From the NCBI GenBank assembly GCA_034440615.1, contig JAOTOM010004956.1:142501-206500 (forward strand): DNA of 64,000 bases, in the 5' to 3' direction. Shown piece by piece: positions 40,085 to 52,340 of the stretch. The notes below the pieces were generated by a model. The model did no database searches and was not told the DNA's origin. It worked only from the letters and a program-made list of their open reading frames with translations. The number at the start of each line of letters is the position of its first letter. Positions within the stretch are counted from its first letter, which is position 1. This DNA comes from Ashinkailepas kermadecensis. Its lineage: Eukaryota > Arthropoda > Thecostraca > Neolepadidae. Both the position numbers and the translations under genes were made by a program.

Positions 40085-40685
40085 ATTTCTCCGGTCGCCT
40101 CGCATTTTTTTCCGCCCAAACCTACCCGAATATAGTATCAAGCGATAGACCGTGGTGAACACTCGAGTAACATTTCTAACTGGGAAGTTTCAAGATCAAA
40201 CCTCAAGGTCAAAGGTTTATTACAATTTTTAAAAGTTCTCGCGCTTGGTCTCCATGGCTTCAATTTGAAACACGTGGATGTCATTCGACCTGGTTTGCCG
40301 TACAGCATCAGACAGTTGGGAAATCGAAATAAGTGCAAAGGTCAAAGGTGGAGCTGATACTTCGGTCGCCTCGCATTTTCTGTTTTCGCCCGAACCTATC
40401 CAAATCTGGTATCAATCCGCAGCCCGTGGCGAATACTCAAGTAACATTTCAAATCGAGACATGTCAAGTTCAACCTCAAGGTCACATGCTTAATTCAGTT
40501 CTTTGATGGCCTCAAGTTTCGTCGCTATGGCTTCAATTTGCATCAAGTGTGTGATTTCATGTTGCTTGTTGTGCCATACTAGAAAGTTAAGAAATCGAAC
40601 TAATTTCAAAGGTCGAAGGTCAAGCCGATTTCTTCAGTGGCCTCGCATCTTTTTGTGTTTGCCCAATCCTACCCACATCTGGTAT
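40085..40685 (+). repeat. ~275-bp tandem repeat, about 2.2 copies, rich in AGGTCA-like sites
   Basis: (G)GTCGCCTCGCATTTT... recurs at about 40091, 40365 and 40642. Units share GGCTTCAATTTG, CCTCAAGGTCA and CAAAGGTC(A/G)AAGGT. It lies in GMC intron 6. Open frames within are short. Confidence 0.85.
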
Positions 40686-42359
40686 GAAGCCAGTGGCGTC
40701 GCCACGAAATACTTCCAGGGGAGAGGCAATGTTGAAAAGGGGACTACTGCTCGCCGAAAGGGGCCTCCATTGTGTTAGGGCCTTCTATTTTATTTTTAGG
40801 CTCTTAGTATGGTTCCAGAATGGGAAACATTATTTCATATCGACGTCCTGTTTGCTCTTGGCGTGGTGCAACATTTACGCAAAACGCAATAGCAATACTC
40901 TCTTATTTATCGCTGACGACTGAGCCGTACCAGGGTATAAATATGTAATATATTGATAAATACCTAAGTGCCAAAACAAACCAATGTCATAATGCTTTCT
41001 CGACCAGAAGAATCTTCCCGCTGGCCTCTAGATTGCAGCGAGCTGGCGGAGCTGGTGCTGAGCATATCTTAAAGATATCTCCCATTGATCAACCCATTTC
41101 TATGTCCACCAAGTCTAACCGAATATAGTTATACTCATCACTACTGTTCATCAGTCATCCCCACCAGCTTGATGTCATAAGCAAGCTTAAATGATCATTT
41201 TTCAGTCCCAGGACGACAATTTCGCAAAAATGGCAACGAGAAGTGGATTGAGTTGGTTTTCTGATCGCCATCTTAGGGATTTATTTATTTGTATAACATT
41301 TGGTGCTGGCTGCAACGCACTTGGCACACAAGCTAAAGTAATAAATCCTCAGCGAATAAATTCACGGCAAGAACAAGCTTTGAACAGCAATGCATAAATG
41401 ACAATGCAACAATGTAACAATGGCAATGCATACATAACACAAAACCTTCAAATTCCACGCCGCCACGCCCATGGTTTTTGCTGTGCTGTACCGTTTTGTA
41501 AATGACGTCGTTGAGAAGGCGTGGAAGCTGGGAAGCTCTAATCATGCATGCTCTAATCACAGCTGACAAGTTTGTAGGAAGAAAATGCATTCAAAAACAT
41601 CATTCCTCCCATTTTATATGGGGTATCGGTGTTGTTTTGTATGCTGGTGAGGGGGAATTTGCCCCCGCAATGTTGGCTTTGCTCCATGGGCGTAAGTTTC
41701 TGGAAATTATTGGGGGACCAGTGACGTACCTATATTTGCGTTAAAGGGAGGGGGCAAACGTATTTGGAGGGGGGCCAACTACTGAATAAAGTCTTCCGAT
41801 TTCGACCACTATTTTGCCAAAGGGGACCTTTTTAAGTAAAATAATTAGTGATCAACTGAATTATCCAGTGGAGAGGCCTAATCTACCAGTATCGTTTCTG
41901 AGCTGTCGGATTGCAACTCTAACTCTCCCACCCTGTACTAATGTTTTATGTTGGTATCCTTTGATAAGCCACCTCACACTGCTGAAATTACACCTATGCA
42001 AATCACTTTAAAATGTTAAATTTCCCACTTGCGGACATGCCAGTTCACAGCGCCCGGTCGCCACGACGCCAACGTTCGTGCACGTGCACATCCATCTTGC
42101 GCATTCGGCGCATTCGCCACACTTCGTGCGATGCTACGGTTTCTGTTAGGCCTCCTACGTTTTGCTAATTGCTACCATGCATGCAATATGGCGCAAGTCA
42201 TGATAGCCTTGCGCCATATTTGACGTGATGGATGCTTCGTATGGGCGTTCGCTGCGAAAATTCGATTAATTAAGTTCGATCATTAGTTCCCTACTTCCCA
42301 CATTTTATGGTGGCTAAAATGCGGATACCTGCTGAGCTTTGTGCACCTCATGTCTTTGA
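40686..42359. other. Part of GMC intron 6; no exon recognised
   Basis: AT-rich DNA with the dispersed repeat at 41710-41900 and a similar G-rich fragment near 40690-40780 (CAGTGGCGTCGCCACGAAAT). Small frames have no domain. Confidence 0.55.
41710..41900. repeat. Dispersed G-rich repeat (relative of 31974-32160)
   Basis: See 31974-32160. No TSD is visible here. Confidence 0.6.
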
Positions 42360-43450
42360 TTAAATATGCTCCCAGATTGGCTACCGAACCGTGGCCCTGG
42401 CTGAGTGTTCTTTTTGGACCCGTTTCGTCTTTCTTCGGAAACGGGTGTGTCTTAGGGCTCTAATCCATTTTTGTTAGGCCCAACACATCTTCGAAAGTCC
42501 TACTCGTTTTAGGGTTTGTTGCTTTTTTGTGCACCGAGAATTGTTTAGGTGTCGGGCGTTTTCAAAGATCCCGATGTGTTTATTTAGTGCCCGGTCTTTT
42601 GGTGCGTTTTAGGACCATGTTGCTTTTTGCGTCCCCAGCCTCTTTTTCAGGCCCATGTGCGGTCGCATGGGCCCTGTATGCCTTGATAACTTCCGGTGTA
42701 TTTCCTTTAGAGCCCCGGCATGTTTATTTAGGGCTGCAACGCATGTTTTAAGGCCCTGACGTTTTTGCGAGACTCTGCGCTTTGGAGGGCCAGTTGCATT
42801 TTCGTCCCCGTTGTGCTCTTGGGGTTCCGCTGTTTATTTTGGGCTTCTGACGCACATTTGTGGGGGCCCAGTACGATTTTGGGGCTTCGGTGCGATTTTT
42901 CTGGGTCCCAGCTAGACTTATCGCGCCCAGGCGCGTGGTTTCGGGGACCCAACGCCAGTTTTCTGGGCTCAACGCGATTTTTGTGGATCTCTTCTGAATT
43001 TTCTTGAAAGTCCGAATCCCAGCCTGATTTTTCTGATTTTGAAGCCCCTGGCGCCATGTTTTTGCATCTCACTGTGATTTTTTCGAGCTCCGATATGTTT
43101 TTCGGGGCCGTACGCGATTTGTGAAGCCATCTGATGATATGTTCGGTGCTCTTTCTTTTCTCAGCCATTTTCCTGACCCGGACATGTTTTTTGGAATCCC
43201 TCCTTATCGTGGAGGGCTCCGGCTTAATTTTTTTCCGATACCGATGCGATTTTTGGGGTCACACTGTGCTTATGTTTGGCCCTAGACGCCAACTTTTGGG
43301 AGCCACGACGTGAATTTTTTATGCCGAGGCCAAATTTTTGGGACGACCGATGGGAATTGTGGGTCCCGAGTGCGATATTTGGGGCTGGTCGAGTTTGCGG
43401 GGCGCGTTGTGCTTAGCTGTGGTCCCAACGCGATCTTGGCGGTTTCGGGC
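42360..43450. repeat. Highly diverged ~36-40-bp minisatellite in GMC intron 6
   Basis: Many irregular units of the form TTTT(C/G)GGG-CCC(C/A)A-CGC-(A/G)TTTTT-GGGG, e.g. 42850-43110 and 43310-43450. It begins ~130 bp downstream (minus) of exon F's donor. I could not derive the unit from that donor. Its frames (GLRCDFSGSQLD...) are repeat shadows. Confidence 0.7.
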
Positions 43451-43583
43451 GGTTTTCGCCCGAAACGACGCCCTCACGCTCAGAGCTACCCGAACCGAGC
43501 GCGCACATCGCCAGTGCTGCCGCCAGTTTGCCAGTGTTGCCGCCAGGGCTCGCAGATGGCGCGCTCGCCAATGGCGCGTGTAC

Positions 43584-43778
43584 CTGGTCGGCGATCAGGG
43601 CCGCCTCGCGCATGACGGCCAGGTCGCGCGGGTGGTCGAGCGTGTTGAGCTGGATGACCGGGTGGTGCCAGGGGTTGCGCGAGCGCAGTAGGACTCGGCC
43701 GCGGCTCGACGGTCGTAGGTGGATGGCCGCCACACGGAAGCCGGCCTTGAACTTGTTCGGCGCGAACTGCCTCCACAG
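43584..43778 (-). CDS. GMC exon F
   Basis: Acceptor ccaccgccag; LWRQFAPNKFKAGFRVAAIH, LRPSSRGRVLLRSRNPWHHP, VIQLNTLDHPRDLAVMREAA, LIADQ; donor CAG|GTACAC. The LRPSSRGRVLLRS and NP-x3-P-x-I-x-LN motifs begin the GMC C-terminal domain (pfam GMC_oxred_C type). 65 codons, phase 0 at both ends. Confidence 0.95.
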
Positions 43779-45279
43779 CTGGCGGTGGTGGACAGAGGAG
43801 AGCGTCACGGCTCCGTGCACGGCTTGTGCACGCGGGGGGGTGAACACATGCTGACGGGCTATCGACATGTGAGCATCATATTCGATATCAGTGCCACTGG
43901 CGAACCCAGAAATGAATTTTCAACTCGTGAGAAATACAACAGCTTTGCAACGCAGCGTTTCGATGGAAATAAACAAAATTGGTTATAGCATGACACCTTG
44001 GGCCAGTGTTGAGGGTTCTAGGAAACGTGCTAAGGTACAACTAAACCAAGTGTACATAGGGTACAACCAAAAACCAAATGTAGTGTATACACTTGTTTCT
44101 AATGTTGGCTATATGCAGCAGACAATGCTAATTTGTTACGCTTGGTGGATCCATGACGTCAGCTATGCTGTACAGCTGAGGATATAAGAGTCAAGGTCAA
44201 TACGTATATGTTAAAAACATCTCATTTACACCAAATGAGAAAATCCCATAAATGCTCCTGAACATATAAAATGTAAGCTTAGACATTCGGAAACTGTTTA
44301 GAGCACAGTCAGTAGCGAAACCAAAGGCGTGGGTGGGGAAGTAACTTCGGGCGTGTGCCTCCGCCCCCTGATAGGAAAATAGAAAATAAATAAATAAATA
44401 AAATAGAAAAGATAAGAAAATAGAAAGGTGCCCCTCCAGAACAGGTGTCCTCCCTCGCCCGATCAACATGCTTGGATCGGCCCCTGCATGCAGTGATATT
44501 GTGATTTCTCCCCCCAACATCGACATTGTTTTTATTGATAATTTTACATTTTACACTCTGACATCTGAGAAGTCTATATTTGGATAAATACATTAATAAA
44601 CGTCAGAATTTACGTTCTCTCAAATTATTCGGTTTCCGGCGAGGGAGGTACTGCCTGTGAGCATTGTTCGCCCAGATGCTATCTGGACCCACCGTTGGCT
44701 GTAATGTGCAAGTCAATTAAGATGCAACCAATGTACGACATTTTTTCTTCATTTTTCGAACAGCCTCACTTGTCTTTATATGACTGAAAACCAACCTGTC
44801 AGAAGACGAACTGCATAGAACCTTCCCGATGCTAACTTCTGTGTGACAATGAGCACGGACGTCCCACCGCCGGGGTCCCTTGCGTCAGAACCCCACTTGG
44901 GATAGGAGACGGCCTTTGTCCCCAGCAAAACAATCATGGGGTTGAAAACCTCCGTGGGGTTGAAAACCTCACCCTGTAAACCAGGTCATATTGCAAAAAA
45001 AACTCGTACGTATGCCTCTGGTTATCAATGGGACATAGGTTCCCGATGGTCGAGTGAGAAGGCAGGTGTAATTATATTTCACGACGACAATATGTCGAAC
45101 ACGTACTCTGGCTTTTGGGTGTAACAGAATTGCCAACCGAGGGAATCAATTTCAGACGTCTTTTCAGTGACGAAAATTCCTCATGGCTGTACTTTGCTGG
45201 ATAAATTTGGAGATATATGTAACCCCGGTTGCTACACCAATTCAGTATACCATGACTTCTCTAGACCACCAGGAAATGG

Positions 45280-45715
45280 GCCAGCCTCCCATGGGACCTA
45301 TGGGATTGGGATGGGACCTAACGTGCCAGCTTCCTGTGGATCCCCTATGAGGTTTGGATGAGACGTGTGGCATCCATGGGACATGTGAGATCTATGAAAC
45401 CTGTGGGAGCTAAGGCACCTATGGGATTTGGATGGGGCCTTACGTGTCGGCTTCCTATGGGATTGACCTATGGGACCCATGTGACCCATGGGAGCTATGG
45501 AACCCACGAGAGCTATGGGAACTATGGGACACATGGATCTATGGGAGCTATAGGACCCATGGATATATGTGATTGGCCTACGGAATCTATGGAATTAACC
45601 TATGGAGTCTATACGACTGACCCATGGGACCTATGCAATTGACATATGGGATCTATGGCCTATGGGAGCTATGAAATTGCCTACGGGATATATGGACCCT
45701 TTTGGGGTTATGTGA
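45280..45715. repeat. Degenerate short tandem array (CTATGGGA...)
   Basis: Irregular units built on GGGACCTATGGGA / GGGAGCTATGGAACCCA, 10-20 bp long, in GMC intron 5. Confidence 0.85.
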
Positions 45716-45775
45716 CTAACCAAAGAACCAAAATAATAACCTAAGGGATAACACCAAAAAGAACCAACCCCCAAA

Positions 45776-45863
45776 AAAAACAAAACCCAAAAAAAAAAAA
45801 AAAAAAAAAAAAAAACCCCCCCCCCCCCAAAAAAAAAAAAAAAAAAAAAAACCACACAGGAAA

Positions 45864-45911
<48 letters not shown>

Positions 45912-45925
45912 AATATTAATAAAAA
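45776..45925. repeat. Low-complexity poly-A/poly-C tract
   Basis: About 150 bp of A runs with one C run (45815-45828). It is the kind of text that often reflects read or assembly noise; base counts here should not be trusted. Confidence 0.9.
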
Positions 45926-46044
45926 ATAAAAAACGATTTGTTCTTAAGATACTGGTGCTCTTAGAAATACATAGTTGGGAGAATTCGCAGTTTTGAATTG
46001 CCTGGTCAAAGTTCGGTGTAATTTTGCCACCTTACAAGGTCCTA

Positions 46045-46243
46045 AGGTCAGCGAGTGCCTAACTTAGGTCAGTCAGTGCCTACCTTAGGTCAGTCAGTAC
46101 CTACCTTAGGTCAACCAATGCCTTCCTTAGGTCAGCCAGTACCTACCCTTAGGTCAGTCAGTGCCTACCTTAGGTCAGCTAGTACCTACCCCTAAGTCAG
46201 TCAGCGACTACCTTAGGTCAGCCAGTGCCTACCTTAGGCAGTG
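46045..46243 (-). repeat. 21-bp array, nine copies, matching the exon E 5' splice site
   Basis: On minus, units read GTAGGCACTGGCTGACCTAA+G. The exon E donor itself reads GTAGGTGCTGGCTGATCTAT+G followed by GTAGGCATTGGCTGGCCTAA+G (46771-46730). So the intron's first 42 bases are two units and this array has nine more, each recreating AAG|GTAGG. About 480 bp of unrelated sequence separates the two parts. Confidence 0.92.
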
Positions 46244-46771
46244 TTAAATTAATGGATTTTCGTTAGTTGTGAGATGTCAAAGTGATTACAAAATGATGTC
46301 GACATTCCCAATGGAAACACAATTTTGCTTAAAATATCGCTTAAATTCTTAAAGCTAAATCTTGAACCAACAGTGCACGTACAAGTGAAAGTTTTTGGTA
46401 TATTTTGGGAAACATCTAACACAGGGATACCTATATTAACGAAAACGATGACAATACCACACTAGGAATAAACAGTACGGTGTAATCCACATCATAGCTA
46501 ATCCTCTTATGTAAACGTATGCTGCAAGACGTTTGTGGACCACAATGTGCAATGGTGAGCATAAGCATTGCAATGGTGAGCATACGCGAGATGCTGTTCA
46601 GAACGAGCCATGGAGCCATGGAAACATACACCAAGAAGCACCACGTCGACACTTCTTTGGGAAGGATGTCTATTCACTGTTCAAAAAGTGGTATATTCCA
46701 ACCTATTTCACGACTTATTTATCCTTGACCTTAGGCCAGCCAATGCCTACCATAGATCAGCCAGCACCTAC

Positions 46772-46941
46772 TTTGTTCGTTAAGCCGAGGAAGTCTCTGA
46801 AGATGACGCCCCCGTCCGTGGCCAGATGCACTGGGTAGAATATCAGCTGGACGTCCGGCCAGTCGACGCCGTAGCTGACGTTGTTGAGGGGCGAGTTGAC
46901 GAAGGCGGTGCCTTCAACAATCATACTGCTGGCCAGTGGAC
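46772..46941 (-). CDS. GMC exon E
   Basis: Acceptor gacccccag; (G)GT CCA CTG: GPLASSMIVEGTAFVNSPLN, NVSYGVDWPDVQLIFYPVHL, ATDGGVIFRDFLGLTNK; donor AAA|GTAGGT. It matches the 'GPL...EG.AFV...DWPD.Q..F.P' block of insect GMC enzymes. The donor plus the first 21 intronic bases are repeated once adjacent and nine more times at 46045-46243. Confidence 0.9.
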
Positions 46942-47214
46942 CTGGGGGTCAGCAGTCAACACGGCGTCACCGGTATAGCGTAGAGATCGCACGCGTTGGG
47001 AATACAGCACAGGCATAGTCTTCCATAGAAAGGCATTGATTGGTACTTCACGACGACACGAATATTATAGCATGAGTGAAGTGAGGAGATCTCACATCTT
47101 GAAGCTGAGCTCTTGTTGACATGGCGCTTCGCTATTCTAACCACGTCCAGCAGCATTTCTCCCCCTCTCAAGCTCTATTGTGGTGTGCGGTGTGTATGTG
47201 TGTGAGGGTGGAGG

Positions 47215-47450
47215 CAGATGTGTATTTATACTAGACATGTATTTACACTAGACATGTTTTACACTAGATGTGCATTTACACTAGACATTTTTTTACACTA
47301 GATATATATTTACACTGGATATGTATTTACACTCTAGATTTGTGTTCATACTAGATATGCATCTACACTATATATGCATTTACATTATATATGTTTTTAC
47401 ACTAGATATGTATTTACACTAAACATGCAATTACACTTGGCGACCTACTC
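47215..47450. repeat. ~18-bp degenerate array (TACACTAGACATGTATTT)
   Basis: Around 13 units of TTTACACTAGAYATGYATT in GMC intron 4. It does not match an exon edge. Confidence 0.88.
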
Positions 47451-49432
47451 ATCCACTCATCTTCATTACATTTCTGAATTTGAGCCACTCCAATGCCGGT
47501 CTTCAAAAAACCGGACAGTTTGTTTTATCTAGCTTCTGGTTTGTACTTTACGTTTGGGATTTGCTTGCTTGTGAGACATCTATATTCTCGTACCTTCTGG
47601 TTCAGAACATATTTTATGCGGAGTGGGGTTAGGATGCATCAAACTAAGTGGGTCATGTTGCTGCATGTTTTACGGCACCGGGTCTGTGGTGCAGAGACCG
47701 ATCCAGCCAGCGGGGGGGGGCTGAGGGATATAAAAAGCGTCCGTAAACCTTCAGAACCGCATTTCATTTGGATACCATGGCACCTGACCTCGACCTTCAA
47801 CCAATATTATCGATACACAATGCTTCCAGTTGGTTCTGCAAATCGTGAATACAGGCCGATTTTACCCCAAATCAGGCTATCTCTGAGGGGAGGGGAATTC
47901 CCCCGGATCCTCCCCAGCCTTGTCTCCGCCCGTCAGATGGCACCCGAGTCCCCCCGGGCTCACTCCCGGGTCAGCCTCATGATCTGAGCGGCTCGGATAA
48001 GTTCCTTGGAGACGTGCCACTGGGCGCATGTGCACCCACATCGGGACACAGAGGTGCACCCCTGCAAAATACAAGGCATTGCAATTTTGCTATGGCTGCA
48101 CACACTGTGGAACATCAAGCTGGATGCTTATGCATCATTCTAGCTACTTCATTAGACATTCATTCTCAACAACCCTAAGTTGAGCCTCATTGGCCGACAC
48201 CACACGACAGCAATTAGTAATCTCACTTCCTGCTCCTCGAATGATCCGACTATATCCACATCGCACAACTCACACTTACGGCTATTTGCCAACCAATAGC
48301 TGTTTGAGATAAGCCGATTCTATCCGGACCGCAACTCAGTGCTTCCAAAACACAAACCCTCGTCAAATGAAGTACACCACCATTCCCGGATCGGTCTGAC
48401 CCGGACCCGGTTTCTTGGACTCGATGGATTCGGCGCTCTCCACCTGCCCATTCAGGCCGGCAATTTTTTAGCCACTGCCAATAAAGGCTACACATCATAG
48501 GTGTAGGAACAGAGGGCAGGGTGGCCTTGACCCACCACTTTTAATAAAATATTAAAATTAATGATATGGCGAATCATGGTAAGAATCAACTTCAAAGGGG
48601 CCTTGCCTCCCCCTCCCCACACCCACTACTTTTTAAGACGTTTCCACATCTCTGCTACAAATAACGCATTTCTAGTTACATTGACGATTGCGATGTTGTA
48701 CCTCGATTGATTTGGGAACAACCGTTCATTTTTATCCTCGAGCAACCCAAAGCAATATAAGCATACGATATCAAATGGATTTTAGGCATCAAAATTGCCA
48801 AAATGGCGTGAAAACGTTCTTCAAATCTGCTAAGATTTCAGACAAAATGGAACATCATATAACATGAAATTGTAGCATCTTTTGAATTCATGGCTTACAT
48901 TGCTTCAGAACACCATACACTTGTGACAATAATACTGTTCATGCCACACCGACAACTAGATACTCCCACCCCGGAAACATGGAAATGTAGCTATGTTGTT
49001 CTCATACAGTTGGAAATGAGCGCTGATCAAATGGTGCTTACTGCGTTTTCGTCAACTCCTGCTGACAGCAGGGAGGCTACTGATTTGCTTTGTGATTCAA
49101 ACCCAGGCAATGGGATGAAACCAGTGTTGCCAAAACCGCCAAGTCGCTGACGCAGTTGATGGTAAAAGAGCAACTTGTCTCGATTGCTTCGTTTTTGCAC
49201 TAATTGAACATCAACTGCTGACGGCCCTCACAGTCGTCCTGACGGCCAAGGCCCATAGAGTACTTTACTACTAATAATCTTCCACCATGGATATCGATGA
49301 TTTGGGGTTCCTGAAGTGAAAAGCATAATACTTGTTCATTGTTAATTTATTTGTATCATAACAAAATACTAACCGACCTACCTATCTACCTACCCACCTG
49401 AAGTTGAAATATATGAAAAATTTCATGGAAAA
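47451..49432. other. Part of GMC intron 4; no exon recognised
   Basis: AT-rich. A G-rich dispersed fragment occurs at 48505-48620. The frame at 47493-47987 has no domain. Exons D and E join in phase, so no exon is expected here. Confidence 0.6.
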
Positions 49433-49560
49433 TCACGCATGATTAAATGCATCACTTGTTGCAAATGACACAGTTTTGTGATAACTGGCCCAGCACCACA
49501 GGGTACACATGACTGCAAACTGGGTGTGACGCATGCATTGCCAGTGAATGCTGTACTCAC

Positions 49561-49717
49561 CCCTTCGCTTCAGCAGGTACTTGGGCAGGATGGTTGGGTT
49601 GAGAAAATCCCATATACCCAGGCCGTGACCTTTGTCGGTCAGGAACTCGGCGCCTCCGGTGGCGAAGTGGCTCTGCATGTTCTCGCCGACACCGGGTAGG
49701 TCGTGTAGACACGGAAT
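49561..49717 (-). CDS. GMC exon D
   Basis: Acceptor gcccgtcag, then ATT CCG TGT CTA CAC GAC: IPCLHDLPGVGENMQSHFAT, GGAEFLTDKGHGLGIWDFLN, PTILPKYLLKRR + G; donor GTGAGT. It matches 'gIpv..DLPGVGxNxqDH'. Joining exon C (...HHQ) to IPC keeps phase 0. The acceptor is the first unit of a long 20-bp array, so many near-identical CAG|ATTCC sites lie upstream. Confidence 0.92.
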
Positions 49718-50110
49718 CTGACGGGCGTACATGGAATCTGACGGGCATACATGGAATCTGACGAGCATGCACGGAATCTGAGGGGCATACACCGAATTTG
49801 ACGGGTATACACGGCATATGATGGACATACACGGAATCTGACGGGCATACATGGAATCTGACGAGCATGCACGGAATCTGAGGGGCATACACCGAATTTG
49901 ACGGGTATACATGGAATCTTACGGCATACACGGAATCTGACGGGCATACACGGAATTTGAGGGGAACACACGGAATCCTTCATAAAGTCGTGGAATCTGA
50001 CGATATGCCAGGAACCTGACGGGCACGCATGAAGCTCGAAGGGGCACACACGCAATCTGACGGGACACAAAATATGACGGGACAAACACGGGAACTAACG
50101 GACGTTTACA
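49707..50110 (-). repeat. 20-bp array of the exon D 3' splice site, about 17 units (degenerate to ~50420)
   Basis: On minus the unit is GTATGCCCGTCAGATTCCGT. The exon D acceptor is GCCCGTCAG|ATTCCGTGTCTA, i.e. the final unit. Upstream units keep CAG|ATTCC with small changes (CAAATTCGG, CAGATTCCAT). Weaker copies continue at 50110-50420 (GGAATCYGACGG). Frames across it (MPVRFHVCPSDSVYARQIPC) are repeat translations. Confidence 0.94.
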
Positions 50111-50639
50111 AACCAGACAAACAGACACGACATCTGGCGAACGGTCTCGGTCCGACAATGTTCGCCAGATGTCGCCAGATTTCGCCAAACTCTGAGACTC
50201 TGAGTCTGGCGGCCAGAGTGAAGGGTAACGAATCTGATGGATATGCAGACCCACAATGTGGCAAGCAACCACGGAATCTACGGGATACACAGACGTACAG
50301 TGTGTCCGACAACCACGGAATCTGACGGATACGCAGACACACAGCATGGCGGACAAACACGGAATCCGACGGGCGAATCGGACGGAATCTCACAGACAGA
50401 CACAAAATCCAACACGGGATCACGCGCACAGACAGACATACCTGAAGGAAAAACCGAATGAGCGAAGTCCTGCTCCGCTCTAGTTGGGTTTAGTCGAAAA
50501 TATAGCTGGGCCATAGTTTCCAATAAACCCAACACTGTGTACAGCATTGCGATGACCATCCCCATTGCGTCACCATCACCACCACCCAGGTCATCTTCAC
50601 TGTGATGGGATGAGAGACCTTCAGTCTCCAGCCGTCACC

Positions 50640-50950
50640 ACGACGGCCAGTGTCGCCGCCACTGCTGCCGTCACGACCACCATCATCATCGACCACCATA
50701 GCCATCGACCACCATCGCCATCAAACACCGTCGCCATATTCATTCCACTCGGCACGACCCCAGTGGCCAGGACAATGACCATCACCCTGACCACCAGCAT
50801 AGTCACCATATCACCGCTGGCGTAGGTAGCGCGGGGACGAGGCACTACTCCGCCCCCCCCCCCCCACACACAATATCGCCCCTACACTTTCGCTGTCGCT
50901 CGTACACCACTGACCATCACCACCACCATCACCACCACCACCACCATCCT
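50640..50950. repeat. CAC/CAT/ATC triplet-rich stretch near exon C donor
   Basis: Clusters of (CAC)n and (CAT)n on plus at 50564-50600, 50670-50730 and 50912-50948. The last is only ~9 bp from the exon C donor. Confidence 0.8.
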
Positions 50951-50955
50951 CTGAC

Positions 50956-51251
50956 CTGATGGTGCCGCAGCTCCTCACACGGCCCGATCCCGGACAGCTT
51001 CAGCAGCTGCGGCGTCTTGAAGGTGCCGGCGCTCAGCACCACCTCCTTGCGCGCCCACGCCACGTGGCGGCGGCCGCCCTTGAAGAAGACCACGCCGCGG
51101 GCGCGCAAGGTCCGCGGGTCGATGATGACCCGGGTGACCTCGGCGCGCACCTGGATGTTGAGGTTGTGGCGTCGCGACGCGTGGCGCAGGTAGCCCTTGG
51201 CGGTGGACCAGCGCTTGCCGTTCTTGGTGGTGGTTTGGTGCAGCATGAAGC
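50956..51251 (-). CDS. GMC exon C
   Basis: Acceptor ctgtcgacag; encodes (R)FMLHQTTTKNGKRWSTAKG, YLRHASRRHNLNIQVRAEVT, then VVFFKGGRRHVAWARKEVVL and SAGTFKTPQLLKLSGIGPCE to LRHHQ; donor CAG|GTCAGA. It carries the RWSTAKGYL and the EVVLSAG-(A/T)-xxTPQLLxLSGIGP signature (PROSITE-type GMC signature 2). A triplet (GGT/GAT)n tract begins ~9 bp into the following intron. Confidence 0.95.
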
Positions 51252-52340
51252 CTGTCGACAGTCCCCGGGTCGGTGTGGCGACGTGTGTATATCCGTGTGT
51301 ATGTGTATGTCCGAGCACTTCCACGGTCACGTCAGCGTGGCTCTCCCGCTGCTGGTCGCAATGAGATGACTCATGAAGACTATGCACATGAACACAATCT
51401 ATAACGGAGAGGGGCGCCTCTGGATGAAAAATCCGTCGAACGGGGAAGGGAGAGTGCCCTCGAGCCTCCCGAGAGAGACGCTTTTGGAGGCGACAGTTTT
51501 CATCGGGTGGCACATGCCCCCAGTGCACCCCTGTGTGCATCCACCCATGGCCCTGGTAGCAGCGTATTAACGCGATCGTAGACGTTCTACGCGGTAAGTT
51601 TCATTCACTTTGAGAACTCCTCTAGGCCGTTGAGCAAGTTAACCGCTGGGTGGGACAGGATCAAATTAGGGTTCAGGTTGTCGTAGGAGTCCGGGAGCAG
51701 AACGTGGTGGTTTTATTTTGGACAGCGACAGTAAGATACATGTCTTGGAATAGCACATTTATGTTCAGTGGGACAGGGTGCAGTGGTGCATCCAGGCGTT
51801 CAACGAGACCCTGCCAGCCTCATATGATGGCCTGATCGTGAGCAAAATTGGCCTTCAATCACGATTTGCAGGACAGGCATAGAAGTTTAATTTGGAGAAA
51901 AAAATTCCTTTTCAACCCCAAGTAAGATCCCACCTTATTCGAATCCGATGTGTTTTTGAAAATTGGTGTTTGTTTTTTCCCCCCACCCCAGCCGACTCAA
52001 AATCGGCGGACTGGATCAGCCTCTGGAAAGATGTGCCCTCTGAAACTTCGCATCCACAGCATATGCCATTCGTAAACCATATTGTACGTATTTCACAACA
52101 TTTTGCTTCCATTTCAGCGTTGTCATTTGCTTTTGAATGTCATTATCAGGCTCAATGAGTCACTTGGGGGGGGAAAGTTGGGGATGCACCACAAAAGTTC
52201 GGGTCGATTTGACCATGGGTGGTGTTTTGGGAACCTGAACCACTGACCTCAGTTGGTTTAGTGTGGAAATAACATACTTGTAAGGTGGCTTCAGTCCGCT
52301 TTATTGAGACGTTCCTACGCCCTGGGGCTGGGACAGATAA
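51252..52340. other. Part of GMC intron 2; no gene recognised
   Basis: The minus continuation of the exon C frame into 51540 is intronic: a CATACACATACACACGG-like tract precedes the acceptor. The rest is unassigned. Confidence 0.55.

Larger units (their letters stand above)
43779..46044. other. Part of GMC intron 5; repeats, no exon recognised
   Basis: Contains a G-rich dispersed fragment (44310-44480), a (TATGGGACC)-type degenerate array (45280-45715), and a poly-A/poly-C tract (45776-45925). No GMC-like exon is missing here because exons E and F join in phase. Confidence 0.7.

Noticed and set aside
42728..43168. 146-codon minus frame (LHKSRTAPKNISELEKITV...)
   Set aside because: Falls in the diverged ~38-bp minisatellite of GMC intron 6; open frame explained by the repeat.
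45631..45855. Phe/Gly-rich minus frame
   Set aside because: Poly-A/poly-C low-complexity tract, likely noisy sequence.
49433..50356. Several overlapping minus frames with PVRFHVCPSDS repeats
   Set aside because: Frame shadows of the 20-bp splice-junction array; only 49717-49561 is GMC exon.
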